The notes: generated from the sequence alone by a model not told the origin. 64,000 nt of DNA from Alicyclobacillus tolerans (GCF_021739485.1 NZ_JAJFNK010000007.1:103641-167640), one strand, 5' to 3'. Positions 1-8,748 are shown, counted from the stretch's first letter. Made by a program: numbers and translations.

Positions 1-72
1 GTAGGACTTTCCTTTTGGGTCGGGACACCATTGATTCTGATCGGTGTTGTCTTTGTCATCAAAGAATCCTAA
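1..72 (+). CDS. C-terminal fragment of a membrane protein
   Basis: The reading frame is open from the first base and ends in TAA at 70-72. The 23 visible residues are almost all hydrophobic (ending LILIGVVFVIKES), as expected for a last transmembrane helix followed by a short charged tail. The gene starts outside the window, so its family cannot be named. A clear intrinsic terminator follows within 20 bases, which supports this as a true gene end. Confidence 0.5.
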   Translation, partial: VGLSFWVGTPLILIGVVFVIKES

Positions 73-89
73 ATCTGATTATGCAGATG

Positions 90-119
90 GGAGCGGCATG
101 TTACTGCCGCTCCATTTTT
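90..119 (+). terminator. Rho-independent terminator
   Basis: A perfect 9-bp stem (GGAGCGGCA with TGCCGCTCC, loop TGTTAC) is followed by ATTTTTA. It closes the partial membrane-protein gene at the left edge. Confidence 0.8.
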
Positions 120-256
120 AACGTATGCTCGTATAAACTGACAAAACTCGATTAAGTACCAGCTTCAACAAAATCGTGCATTCGGACTATTGACAGGTTG
201 TGCAATCGATGAGAATGTAGCCATAGAGAAAAAAGATAGATATCGATTGAGACTGG

Positions 257-496
257 GTGAGTACAGTGTATGAGTATGTGGACATTATCGAGTATCTACG
301 AGAAAAGATGATTCATCTGGCAGAAGCAAACGGAAGCTTAACACATCGTAACGTTGTCGTTGTGAGCCAACGTTTGGATAGATTTATCGTTCAGGCACAG
401 AAGCAGAGGACAGGAATAACAACCGAACTCAATGTTCAACAAGAAGCCGAGTCTATGTCTGATAAGGTGACAACTTTGCAATTGGCGTGGGGATGA
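257..496 (+). CDS. Spo0E-like aspartyl-phosphate phosphatase
   Basis: This 79-residue protein has the Spo0E layout: an amphipathic helix (IEYLREKMIHLAE) followed by a second helix carrying SQRLDRFI, the counterpart of the SQELD signature. Spo0E-family proteins dephosphorylate Spo0A~P and delay sporulation. The family role is established knowledge; the match here is by eye. The GTG at 257 has no strong ribosome binding site, and a second in-frame GTG at 266, preceded by GGGTGAG, is an alternative start. It stands alone, downstream of a terminator and at the edge of an island. Such small phosphatases are often carried by mobile elements in spore formers. Confidence 0.6.
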   Translation: MSTVYEYVDIIEYLREKMIHLAEANGSLTHRNVVVVSQRLDRFIVQAQKQRTGITTELNVQQEAESMSDKVTTLQLAWG

Positions 497-794
497 AAAG
501 CAGGGAGAAGACGGAGATTTTAGGACATGGGGACTTAATCCTGCGTCTCGGCTTTTCAACTTAATCTGTATCATTGGAACGTCGCCATGGTGAAGGTGAA
601 TAGTAGCGAGGAAAGGGCGAGAAGAATCATGACGGGATTTAGAGTCTTGCCAACCTCATATAGTTCCAAAATTGCGCTCTGTCACATGACGGGCGTATTT
701 TTATGTTGTTAACTTAGGTCAGCAAGGAATAGGACGGGGACTAAATATTACAGGGGTTGATTAGATAGATGAGTCAAGAAAGGGGTGGTTCGGC

Positions 795-1027
795 GTGGAA
801 AACGACGAGTCGAAAGAATTGCTGACGGATATGGAGGCTCGCATTCGACTGGGGGATTATCTTTGAGTACATCTGACAGCAAACGCATTATAGATTTGGC
901 TCAGTACAACGTAAAAAAGCAGTGCAATCAGCCAAAGAAAAATCACCATAAAGCAGTTCGACTTTCAGACATGAGTCGTGAAGCAGTTAGACAATCCGCC
1001 GAGGCTTGTAAAGACGAGAACAACTAA
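795..1027 (+). pseudogene. Small unknown ORF, apparently frameshifted
   Basis: A GTG at 795 behind AAAGGGGTGG opens a 23-residue frame (ESKELLTDMEARIRLGDYL) that stops at 864. Another frame then runs from about 867 to 1027 with a lysine-rich, helix-like sequence ending in AEACKDENN. The good ribosome binding site belongs to the first frame and the longer coding-like stretch to the second. One base change would join them, so this is probably a small gene broken by a frameshift. The function is unknown. About 300 bases upstream (497-794) show no gene I can support. Confidence 0.3.
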
Positions 1028-1042
1028 GAGGAGGAACGGGAT

Positions 1043-1261
1043 ATGAGTGATAACCAAAAGCCGAAACCCATCGACAAGAAAGGGAAGTCGGGACTGACAA
1101 GGGAGAAGAAGGAAATCCTGAAGCAACAACAAGGGTCAGCTTCAGTTCCGATTGACTGGAACTCGGTGCGAGAGTGGGTGAAGTACGGAGAGGACAATGA
1201 CGAATCCTCATCCTCTACGAACTGTCATCGAACATTCTGCTCCGACAAAACCACGGAGTAA
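1043..1261 (+). CDS. Small lysine-rich hypothetical protein
   Basis: The ATG at 1043 is preceded by AAGAGGAGGAACGGGAT, a strong ribosome binding site. The 72-residue product is hydrophilic and very basic at its N-terminus (KPIDKKGKSGLTREKKE) and ends in an acidic and serine-rich stretch. I do not recognise it. The reading frame that continues after the stop (about 1200-1440) also looks coding-like, so the native protein may have been longer before a frameshift. It is the last rightward gene before a stem-loop and the leftward par operon. Confidence 0.45.
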   Translation: MSDNQKPKPIDKKGKSGLTREKKEILKQQQGSASVPIDWNSVREWVKYGEDNDESSSSTNCHRTFCSDKTTE

Positions 1262-1398
1262 CAGCAGACTTATGGAGTGAAATCAGGGAAAATGGTCAAC
1301 TTGGGCATTCAAATAGCGGAAAGTTGCGGGATCAGGTGTTTCGGTACATACGCGGAAGAATGGGTGAAAGTTGCAGGGATTCGACATGCTTAAACAGT

Positions 1399-1421
1399 AA
1401 GAGAGCCATCACGGCTCTCTT
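1399..1421. terminator. Stem-loop between convergent genes
   Basis: A perfect 9-bp stem (AAGAGAGCC with GGCTCTCTT, loop ATCAC) lies between the rightward small genes and the leftward par operon, whose last stop is at 1460. A-rich and T-rich flanks on each side fit a bidirectional terminator, although the T-tract is short. Confidence 0.55.
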
Positions 1422-1459
1422 GGTCTGATTGATCCTAATGAACCGACTACTTGTCATCG

Positions 1460-1747
1460 CTAAAACAACGAATTGATAAGGTCTTTCTCTTCGCTCGACA
1501 AAGACCCCAACGTGTCCTCTTCATCCTCAATTCCGTCTTTCTGCACTGCCAAGTTCCTGTTTTTCAACAATTTGAGCAGAATTGTTTCGACTTTTGCCTC
1601 GAAATCCTCGGAATGTACCCCGTTTTTCATGTCCGCAGTGACTAATTGGCAGATATATGAGCTAATGTTCTCTCTGCCCTTTAACCATTGATACACGGGG
1701 AGGAACTCTTCCCTAAAACTGATACTGATTTTCGGAGGCTTAGGCAA
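1460..1747 (-). CDS. ParR-like DNA-binding partition protein
   Basis: This 95-residue protein follows the ParM-like gene and overlaps it by 8 bp, the usual order of type II partition operons. The N-terminus (PKISISFREEFLPVYQWL, then NISSYICQLV) reads as a ribbon-helix-helix: a beta strand, then two helices. That is the fold by which ParR binds centromere repeats. The C-terminal half is acidic (IEDEEDTLGSLSSEEKDL) and could contact the ParM filament, as known for ParR. The start is a TTG at 1747 with AAGGCG about 8 bases upstream. The assignment rests on operon position and fold pattern, because ParR sequences are poorly conserved. Confidence 0.65.
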   Translation of the reverse strand: MPKPPKISISFREEFLPVYQWLKGRENISSYICQLVTADMKNGVHSEDFEAKVETILLKLLKNRNLAVQKDGIEDEEDTLGSLSSEEKDLINSLF

Positions 1748-2732
1748 GGTTCTTCGCCTTCATGATGGCGAGATAGGATAGCACATTTCCGAAAGAGCCG
1801 TTTGGGTCAATCACCGCGTTCGGGTACTCCCTTTGAATTTCATCTCTGAGCACGATGCTCCCACCACCTGTAAAGACCAATTCGTCGATATTATTGAAGG
1901 TGATCCCACGGCTTTTGGCAAAGGTGATGATCTCGTTCAGATGCGACTTGAGCATACCCTTAATAATCTTGGGGCTGTCTTCAAGTTTCCTGCCATTCAC
2001 CGATAAGTAGCCGCGTTTCAGGATTACTTCCGTATCGTCCATGCCAATAGTGACTCCATATTCTGCGGTTAATGATTCTGCAAGTTTGCCTTTGAGCATG
2101 GCTATGCCTTGGTTGGAGAGAAAGCTCCCCGCCAAGGAAGGTCGGAGAGAATCCACCTGACAGAAGTTTACGTTTAAACTACCGATGTCGAAGATGAAGC
2201 ATCGTTTATCCCTGTACAAACTCGGATTCGCAAACATCGGAGTCCCTTCAGGAAGTGCCAGTACCGTTTCGATTCGAAGTAGAATTGCTGAGCGGTTGTT
2301 GATTTTGAGCGACACAACCCGTTGGTCGTTTTGAATGAACTGTTCAAAATTCGTTTTCAGCTTTTGGTTTTTGTGCGTAGATATCGGTGTATTTACGGAA
2401 AGTCTCACATTCACAATGCCTTGGTTGACGAGACCAGCACGCTCGATAGCGAGTCCACACGCGAGAAGAATGCTGATGCGATGAGTGGCGTTTTGTTTAC
2501 TCAGGTCATAGTCGAACTTCTCCTCGCTGATCATGTCCCCCACGAGGAAGGTCTGTCCCCCGAATTCTATGAGATAGTTGTTCGGCTGAAGCTCCACGCC
2601 AAGGTGTTCCACCTCCTGAACCAATGTCCGAAAGCTCATTTTTCGTAATTCCCCGTTGACGTAGTAGGCAAATTTCGTAAAACTCTTTCCTGAGTCTACC
2701 GCCAAGCTTAGTTGCTTCAATTGCTCTGTCAT
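1740..2732 (-). CDS. ParM/Alp-like actin ATPase for plasmid segregation
   Basis: The 330-residue protein shows actin-fold signatures in order: phosphate-1 loop DSGKSFTKF near residue 13, phosphate-2 loop FDIGSLNVNF near residue 177, and an adenosine motif VFTGGGSIVL near residue 288. ParM-type proteins form ATP-driven filaments that push plasmid copies apart with ParR bound to a centromere. The length fits the family. The ATG at 2732 sits behind AAAGGAGGAT. The gene is first in a two-gene operon with the ParR-like gene. The upstream region carries short repeats that could be the centromere or operator. A partition system in chromosomal DNA points to an integrated plasmid or ICE. Confidence 0.8.
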   Translation of the reverse strand: MTEQLKQLSLAVDSGKSFTKFAYYVNGELRKMSFRTLVQEVEHLGVELQPNNYLIEFGGQTFLVGDMISEEKFDYDLSKQNATHRISILLACGLAIERAGLVNQGIVNVRLSVNTPISTHKNQKLKTNFEQFIQNDQRVVSLKINNRSAILLRIETVLALPEGTPMFANPSLYRDKRCFIFDIGSLNVNFCQVDSLRPSLAGSFLSNQGIAMLKGKLAESLTAEYGVTIGMDDTEVILKRGYLSVNGRKLEDSPKIIKGMLKSHLNEIITFAKSRGITFNNIDELVFTGGGSIVLRDEIQREYPNAVIDPNGSFGNVLSYLAIMKAKNLA

Positions 2733-3249
2733 GCAAAAAATCCTCCTTTATTTTTAGTTTCTATATGATAGACGGGCGTTGTCAGTTGATTCGCATTTAC
2801 ACGACGTATCGCGTCTGACCCTACACGGCAACCACGAAATATCGCGTCTCAGTTTGATCGAGGCAGAAAGCGTAAGTGATTGATTTGCTTCTCGTTATGA
2901 AGAAAACACCATTGGGGTTGACTGGGGATAATGCAAATAAATTCTTGACAATGGGCAACAGCGATATTATCTTTGTGCTACGACTTCAATCAGAAGTCAC
3001 ATTTTCCCTATCGCGTTGATCACAAAGCTGGTTTACGTGTTGGGGTGCCATTTTCCAAATTCTTTTACGGGTCTCCCTGGGACAAGTCTGTCCTGGGGGC
3101 ACTTGAGAGAATTACGGCACCTTGACAACTTAAACCAGCTTTTTTGTGTTGTGCCCGTTGTCTCTGGGATCAGGTGTGCAATGCCTGTACTGCCCAGGAG
3201 CCGACAAACCAGTACGACATCGCGCAAACAAACGAAAGGGGAAAATGAA
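2733..3249. other. Divergent intergenic region between parM and the helicase-like gene
   Basis: This 517-bp gap contains the promoters for the leftward par operon and the rightward helicase-like gene. It holds two 10-bp repeats (annotated separately), a third shorter copy TATCGCGTT at 3009-3017, and an imperfect GC-rich stem-loop around 3075-3105. The frame of the helicase-like gene stays open back to 3016, but that part does not look coding and the strong ribosome binding site is at 3236-3242, so I place the start at 3250. Confidence 0.5.
2807..2849 (+). repeat. Iteron-like pair, possible parC or operator
   Basis: TATCGCGTCT occurs at 2807-2816 and 2840-2849. The copies are 33 bases apart, about three helical turns, so they lie on one face of the DNA. 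Flanking bases are also similar (ACGACG and CACGAA before each copy). The position just upstream of parM fits a ParR-binding centromere or an autoregulatory operator. Confidence 0.4.
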
Positions 3250-5028
3250 ATGACTATGACAACAAAGCACGAGAATTATTTTGAGGAATTGCGAGAACAG
3301 ATTATGAATCCTGAAAAATGGGATTCTGAGCATTTCATTGTATTTGACCACGAACCAGGATTGGGTAAAACGGTTCATGCGTGCCGTTACATTGGGGAAA
3401 TGACCAGAAAGCATTCTTATCGAGTGCTCTGGGTTCAACCATTTAAAAAGGGTGGTTTGTTGGAAGCCACGGCAAATGCCATCAACGAATCTGCTGGTAA
3501 ACCCGTTGCCTTGGCTGTTGAGGGAGAGGACTTGAGGACAGACAAGCAAAGGCAGATGGTAATTGAACCTCAAGTGTTGGTGATAACGACACGGATGTAT
3601 GCCCAAGTGTGCAAGGGAGAGCATGAGGAATTGATTAGGGACAGAGATATCTTGCTTATTGACGAATACCCCAACCTAATGGACGAAATCGTTGTTTCTC
3701 GACGTGAGTTGTCCGCCTTATACAGTCATAGTGTGACCATCGAGTCGGAAATCCTCGATGAGATGTTGGACATGTTTCGTACTGAGTTGAGGAGGCTTCG
3801 TATTCCGACTTCGGAGGAACAGGGGCATATGATATGGACGACGTTTCAGAGCGAGGAGTATAGGAAATATAGGGTTGAAGTCAATAACCTTCTAAAGTCA
3901 CCAGAGGCAAAGGGCTGTAAGGAACTTCTGATGAAGTTTCGGCAACTCTTTCGTCACGAAGCCTACTACTACAACGGGGCATTTTATACCTACGATGATG
4001 GCTATGAGTACGTTCGTTTGAAAAACAATATCATCTTGGATGCGAACGGAGATTTCTTCTATCTGTATCAGTTGTCAAAGCAATTTGTCGTAAAACACCA
4101 GCCCAAGGTTCATGACTATTCCCAGTCCACGCTTCACCACTATCTTATCAACACAGGCAAGCAAGGGCTGAAGGATAATCCAACGTTTTTCGACCAGGTG
4201 GTGGAGACAGTGAAGTTGCAGGGGCGGAAAGGCGTTCTTTTCGTCACAGACAAGGAGAACAAACCAAAGCTCGAAACCGCTATTATCAGCCATTACGGTA
4301 AAAAAGGTGACAAGAAAGAGACGCTTGCGGATATATCACGAAAGCTGGGTGTCGAGATCAGCGTTGAGTACCATGGGAATCTGCTGGGTCGGAATGAGTG
4401 GCGAACCTTCGACACCTGTGTAATTTTAAAAACACCAAATTTCGGGTATAGCAGTTATACCCTGATGGCATATTTCTTCCACACCTTAGATGATGAGAAG
4501 TCGTTTCGAAACATCGAAACGTTCAGGGACAAAGAGGTTGAACCAATTCGAAACAGCACTATCGCCGCTGAATTATTTCAAGCGATTAAACGCATCAATC
4601 GGGACAATAGTCAGGAAGCAGAGATTTTTCTGTTCTGCTCGAACGAAGATGCGGTGGCAATTGTGCGAAAGCAGTTGCCAGGGATTCAATACGTTCGGGA
4701 GCAGTGGGACGGCGGGGCGACCACATGTCATGAAGATGACCAAGAGCAAGACGACAAGGGTAGGACTGGGCAGTTGAAAGCACTCATTCAAAAATACCAG
4801 GCGGCAGGAGTAGACAGTGTTCAGAAGCAGGAACTTCGACTCCAAATAGGAGATAGTAAATCAGCTTTTTCGCACAGGTTGAGTGACTTAAAATCGTTCC
4901 TTGAGGAGCAAGGGATTATCAATAACGGTCAGCATTTGCGATTTAAGGTGCGGGGCGGCGGTATACAGGAAAGGGCAGATGAGTCTTCAAAAAACGAAGA
5001 GGATGCAAGCGCGTTAGTCACGGTGTAG
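3250..5028 (+). CDS. DExx-box helicase/ATPase-like protein of a mobile element
   Basis: The 592-residue product has a Walker A motif EPGLGKT at about residues 36-42 and a Walker B/DExx motif LLIDEYP at about 135-141, the arrangement of superfamily 2 helicases. Around residue 325 a stretch beginning GRKGVLFVT may open the second RecA-like domain. The C-terminal 80 residues look like a winged helix (QLKALIQKYQAAG, then SAFSHRLSDLKSFLEEQGI). A role in element replication is inferred from its position opposite the par operon. The ATG at 3250 follows GAAAGGGGAAAATGAA. A terminator follows the stop. I cannot name the family more precisely. Confidence 0.6.
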   Translation: MTMTTKHENYFEELREQIMNPEKWDSEHFIVFDHEPGLGKTVHACRYIGEMTRKHSYRVLWVQPFKKGGLLEATANAINESAGKPVALAVEGEDLRTDKQRQMVIEPQVLVITTRMYAQVCKGEHEELIRDRDILLIDEYPNLMDEIVVSRRELSALYSHSVTIESEILDEMLDMFRTELRRLRIPTSEEQGHMIWTTFQSEEYRKYRVEVNNLLKSPEAKGCKELLMKFRQLFRHEAYYYNGAFYTYDDGYEYVRLKNNIILDANGDFFYLYQLSKQFVVKHQPKVHDYSQSTLHHYLINTGKQGLKDNPTFFDQVVETVKLQGRKGVLFVTDKENKPKLETAIISHYGKKGDKKETLADISRKLGVEISVEYHGNLLGRNEWRTFDTCVILKTPNFGYSSYTLMAYFFHTLDDEKSFRNIETFRDKEVEPIRNSTIAAELFQAIKRINRDNSQEAEIFLFCSNEDAVAIVRKQLPGIQYVREQWDGGATTCHEDDQEQDDKGRTGQLKALIQKYQAAGVDSVQKQELRLQIGDSKSAFSHRLSDLKSFLEEQGIINNGQHLRFKVRGGGIQERADESSKNEEDASALVTV

Positions 5029-5044
5029 GAAGTCATATCATATG

Positions 5045-5072
5045 CGGGGCGGTTAAATACCGTCCCGTTTTT
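5045..5072 (+). terminator. Rho-independent terminator after the helicase-like gene
   Basis: CGGGGCGGT pairs with ACCGTCCCG (one mismatch) around a 5-base loop and is followed by TTTTT, 17 bases after the stop codon. Confidence 0.75.
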
Positions 5073-5245
5073 GCGTTGGGTGTCGTTTCCCAAAATCTGT
5101 TCCATAAGGAGAAAATGTAGATTAACGCGGTGTTCTAATATACTGCACTATTTGCATTTAGTCTGGGACGCGAACGTTTCTTGTACATTCGCCCCAGTTT
5201 GTTCAAGAACCGAAGAAATTCTGGGTGCATGGGGGACTCCAAGCT

Positions 5246-5890
5246 TTAATTGACCCTGATAAAGACATTCTGCCATTTTACAGTGTTTGTATCGAACGAT
5301 TTGCCATTGATATTCTTAAATACTCCACTTGTATCAAAATAAAAATTGTTGAGATTTCCCCTAATAACAGAACCTGCACTCAGAGGTGTGGTGTTCCCTA
5401 TAGGAGTTTGAACGGTTACTTCTGCTACGACTTTTTGAAGCATTTGGGGTTTTATAATCATAGGCGCATCAATTTGAATAGGCACGTCCAAAACATTATC
5501 TATCGTTCGAAACGGAGTTTGCTTCATAGAGGAGTCCAAGTTGCCTGATTTTTGAACATTGATGTCCAAATGCACCAATTTTCCACCTTTCATTATAGCT
5601 CCAGCAACTGAGCCTTCAATGTAATATTCCTTTGGCGTACTCAGTTTTTGATGGTTGGGGTCGTTAGACGTTCCCTTAGAATTGACGACGGTATTGCTCT
5701 TTTTGTTCTTTAAATCCGACGAGGAGGTGTTTGAAATGGATGCTGAAATAGCATTTTGTGTTGAAGTTGCTACTGTATTGTCTCGGGTTTTGTTTGTGTA
5801 AGATGACAGATTCTGTGTACCACAACCCGCTATAATGCTAAAAACGCTCACCAAAAGTCCTGCTGTTAGCCATTGATAATATTGTTTCAT
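5246..5890 (-). CDS. Secreted lipoprotein of unknown function
   Basis: The N-terminus is a lipoprotein signal: lysine, a hydrophobic run, then the lipobox SIIAGC, with Cys at about residue 22. The ATG at 5890 sits behind GGAAGGAGATT; the frame stays open upstream but has no ribosome binding site there. A low-complexity Ser/Thr/Asn linker (about residues 25-80) precedes a small beta-rich domain with phrases such as YYIEGSVAGAIMKGGKLVHLD. I do not recognise this domain. It lies just downstream of a second lipoprotein gene on the same strand (160-bp gap), so the two may be co-transcribed. Confidence 0.6.
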   Translation of the reverse strand: MKQYYQWLTAGLLVSVFSIIAGCGTQNLSSYTNKTRDNTVATSTQNAISASISNTSSSDLKNKKSNTVVNSKGTSNDPNHQKLSTPKEYYIEGSVAGAIMKGGKLVHLDINVQKSGNLDSSMKQTPFRTIDNVLDVPIQIDAPMIIKPQMLQKVVAEVTVQTPIGNTTPLSAGSVIRGNLNNFYFDTSGVFKNINGKSFDTNTVKWQNVFIRVN

Positions 5891-6049
5891 TTTCTGAATC
5901 TCCTTCCTGTTGCCCACCAATAAGACGGACTTATGCCACTCAAAGTGACATTCCATTATTCGGAGTCCCAAAATACGACAGGAAATATATTCTTGTGCCC
6001 TCCTTCCTGTTTATTCAAGAACACCGTCTTTTTATCTAAGCACTGGATT

Positions 6050-6775
6050 TTATTGTTTGAATGAATATTTCTTATCTAAGCCTTGTATCCACAATGGTCC
6101 GCCAGCACCTTGAACGGGGAAATCGCCACTCATTTGATCGACAATCTTTCCTGGCTTTACGACGTTGCCTGTGGTGAGGTCATAACCATAAAACGGACCC
6201 TCAATATATGGGACACCAAAAATGACAAATCGACCAGTGAAGTTCTTTATCACATACTTTTGCGACTTAATAAGTGATGCGGTCTTTACCTGGTTATCGT
6301 ACTTAATGCTGATAACGAAGTCCCCAGTCTGTTTATTGCTGTAAATAGTCAGGTAAAATGGCTTGTCATGCAAATCCCCAGTCCATGCATCAACTATTGC
6401 ATAATCGACGTTGATAAATTGGGTCTTATCAGGTTTCAAAGGATAACCGTTTGGAATGATTGACTGCGCTTGATTTTTCAGGACACGTTTCACATGGGTT
6501 CCAGAAAACGGTATGATTACACCATGCATCTGGTCATAATTTGCAAGTTGGGATGGAGACATGGTGGAGAAATCTGCTCGTTTGCGAATCTGCGATTTTG
6601 ATGAAGTCACATTGGTGGAGGTTGCATTGTAACCACTCTTGAAGCCTGTGACGTTATTCGCAGGCACATTTGAACTTGGTGGCTTTGCAGAGCCTGTTGA
6701 ACCACACCCCGCTAACATCCCCGTGATAATTAAAGCTAAGCCTGTTGTTATGGATATGTTATATCGCTTCTGCAC
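6050..6775 (-). CDS. Secreted lipoprotein of unknown function
   Basis: This 241-residue protein starts at a GTG (6775) behind GAGGAGGGTAA and has a clear lipobox, GMLAGC, with the lipidated Cys at about residue 24. A Ser/Thr/Asn linker to residue 70 leads into a globular domain containing DYAIVDAWTGDLHDKPFYL and a C-terminal GGPLWIQGLDKKY. No family was recognised. It shares the linker style, but no obvious sequence, with the lipoprotein gene downstream. Export to the outer face of the membrane is the only role the sequence supports. Confidence 0.6.
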   Translation of the reverse strand: MQKRYNISITTGLALIITGMLAGCGSTGSAKPPSSNVPANNVTGFKSGYNATSTNVTSSKSQIRKRADFSTMSPSQLANYDQMHGVIIPFSGTHVKRVLKNQAQSIIPNGYPLKPDKTQFINVDYAIVDAWTGDLHDKPFYLTIYSNKQTGDFVISIKYDNQVKTASLIKSQKYVIKNFTGRFVIFGVPYIEGPFYGYDLTTGNVVKPGKIVDQMSGDFPVQGAGGPLWIQGLDKKYSFKQ

Positions 6776-7097
6776 TTCAAGATTACCCTCCTCGCATTAC
6801 ACAAATGAGACGAAACAACACCGCAAATCGTTTCAACCTTTTTCATGAAACAGAGAAAGTAAATATTAGTAGGGGAGTATTTCTGCCTGACACTGACGTA
6901 GCGTATCACTCGCAAGTGGGTGGATATACACCATTCGTACATACCTAATAGCCGCTTTTTTTTGCAAAATGAAACTACGTTGTACACCTAAAATCCGCCA
7001 TATTGAATAGTTTGTTTGCCATAATCAACGTATCAAAAAGGGCGTTTGTCTACTTCACTTGCTACACCAATTACATTGAGCGGTGGTGTTCAAGGTT
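6776..7097. other. AT-rich region with no supported gene
   Basis: These 322 bases are AT-rich and hold no frame with a ribosome binding site and coding character. The leftward promoter of the upstream lipoprotein gene must lie here. Confidence 0.4.
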
Positions 7098-7730
7098 TCA
7101 ATTCATTTCATATGGTGGTGCTCTATCACTCTGATGAAAAGTTTTACCCGTTAGTTTGTTTAGAATCACCATGACAGTAGGAGTTACATGGTAGCCTTCA
7201 TCAGTTTCCAAGAATGTTTTTGTTGATTCCCATTCCAGGTTGCGGCTTTCAAACTGGGTGACGATACTGCCACAAATCGTTCTGGTGACAGTGGAGATTG
7301 CTTCTTTCGTAGAATGAATTGTTTTACAGCAATGCGTCCCTGGTTACTGAAATTGTCATCATACACATTGGTAAAATGGTTAAAGGTTTTGGATACCACA
7401 ATGTTGGCATTTTATTTGCGATGGCGACTTTCAGAAAACTACCATTGTACTTTGTTGTGCGAGAACCAGGATCTCGCTGTTAAGTAAAGCTTCATTAGTA
7501 GCGATAGGTTTGCGTTCTTTAGTGCCGCAGGGCACAAGTTGAAACCCATTGCACCCAAGTTGCACAAAAAACCAAAGGTGGCATTCTGTTCACAAAAGCC
7601 TTGCGTACCTGAAGAGCCATCTTTTGAGCGTCTCTTCCTTAGATACTGTAAATATAACCTTAGACATGGACATCCATAGCATGTGGAGATGTAACCCATT
7701 ACTCGTATTTAGAAAATCAGAGTTAATTAT
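7098..7730 (-). pseudogene. Multiply frameshifted gene remnant
   Basis: Three minus-strand frames join into one coding-like sequence. From about 7730 one frame includes TVSKEETLKRWLFRYARLL and then KERKPIATNEALLNSEILVL. Near 7400 the sense passes to a frame reading NANIVVSKTFNHFTNVYD. Near 7320 it passes to a third frame reading STVTRTICGSIVTQFESRNL, then HVTPTVMVILNKLTGKTF, with a TGA at 7098-7100. Each piece is polar and protein-like, and each ends just where the next begins. At least two indels and one stop are needed, so the gene is dead. I cannot name the family. 7731-8037 shows no gene. Confidence 0.4.
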
Positions 7731-8037
7731 GAGGAACCAAAAAGTTGTTCTGTTTGAAAACCTCCACTATATATAAAAAGATTCAAGAACAACTTTTAGG
7801 TTCAGTTCTATCATAATGATTTCTGATATCACTCTATGAACGTCCTGGAACAACTTTTGTTTAACAATTCCTATGCTGGCTCCCCCAAGAATGCCCCATC
7901 TGATCCTTTAGACTCCTAATGCCTTTTACCCTGTCCTATGCTCAGACGAGGTAGAACACCTTTTGTGTGGTTGCCTCACTTGACAGCGGCTATCATTGCA
8001 TTAAGGCAACACAAGACGAAGAAAGGTGGGCGATAGA

Positions 8038-8337
8038 TTGACGAAAATGGGCGAACTAAAGGCAAGGTTGGAGCGGGTTGAGAGGGGTGTGTTTGAACAT
8101 GCACTCTGGCATAAAAAGCTCGACGAGTTACTCGATATGCAAAGCGAGATTACGGACATCAAAGAGGCATTCCTCAGTAACTCGTTTATGGGAGCCACAG
8201 TCGAACTGCTTGAAGATATCAGATTTCGCATCTTGGAATGTGAATTCAATGTCCATATCTACGTGAGCGAAGCGACTTATCAGGACACCAGTGAACAGAT
8301 GAGAAGATTAACTGAGCTTTATGAATCAGTATCATAG
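8038..8337 (+). CDS. Small coiled-coil-like hypothetical protein
   Basis: The TTG at 8038 sits 7 bases after AAAGGTGGG. The product of about 99 residues is almost entirely helical and charged (MGELKARLERVERGVFEHAL, then LDELLDMQSEITDIKEAF), consistent with a helical hairpin or coiled coil. The stop is 15 bases before the next gene, whose ribosome binding site directly follows, so the pair is probably an operon. No function can be assigned. The neighbour's four-helix-bundle fold suggests the two may form a complex (inference). Confidence 0.5.
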   Translation: MTKMGELKARLERVERGVFEHALWHKKLDELLDMQSEITDIKEAFLSNSFMGATVELLEDIRFRILECEFNVHIYVSEATYQDTSEQMRRLTELYESVS

Positions 8338-8352
8338 GGAGGAGGAAAACGA

Positions 8353-8748
8353 TTGAACCGTAATAACGATGAAGGCTTTATCGCGAGGGATTACAGGGTA
8401 CTGACGATCTGGCAACGATCTATGAAACTCTGTCAAGATGTCTATTCCCTAACCAGGAAATTCCCAAAACATGAACTATACTCTTTGGGGTCTCAGGGTC
8501 AGCGATCCAGTAGTAGCGTGCCGTTGAACGTCAGCGAATCCTGCGGTTTTGAGTTATATCCACGAAAAAAAATGATGTTTCTATCGAATGCTTTAGGCTC
8601 GTTGCAGGAAACGCGGTGCTTTTTGCAGTTATCCTTAGACCTCGGATATATTGACACAGAAACTCACACCAAGCTGGACAAGGAATCAGACGAGCTAATT
8701 CGAATGCTGGTGGGTATGATTAAGCGCGTGAAGTCGCAAATCGCTTAG
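8353..8748 (+). CDS. Four-helix-bundle protein (Avd/S23 family)
   Basis: The TTG at 8353 follows GGGAGGAGGAAAACGA. The 131-residue product matches the four-helix-bundle family in key places: an N-terminal YRVLTIWQRSMKLCQDVY helix, then RSSSSVPLNVSES (family: RAAxSIxxNIAEG), FLSNALGSLQETRCFLQLS, and a final helix ESDELIRMLVGMIKRVK. Known members are encoded in 23S rRNA intervening sequences or act as Avd partners in diversity-generating retroelements. Neither a reverse transcriptase nor rRNA is nearby, so the role here is open. It follows a small helical protein in a likely operon. Confidence 0.75.
   Translation: MNRNNDEGFIARDYRVLTIWQRSMKLCQDVYSLTRKFPKHELYSLGSQGQRSSSSVPLNVSESCGFELYPRKKMMFLSNALGSLQETRCFLQLSLDLGYIDTETHTKLDKESDELIRMLVGMIKRVKSQIA

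Noticed and set aside
3016..3249. N-terminal extension of the helicase-like protein back to 3016
   Set aside because: The extension reads as non-coding, crosses the divergent promoter region, and the strong ribosome binding site belongs to the ATG at 3250.
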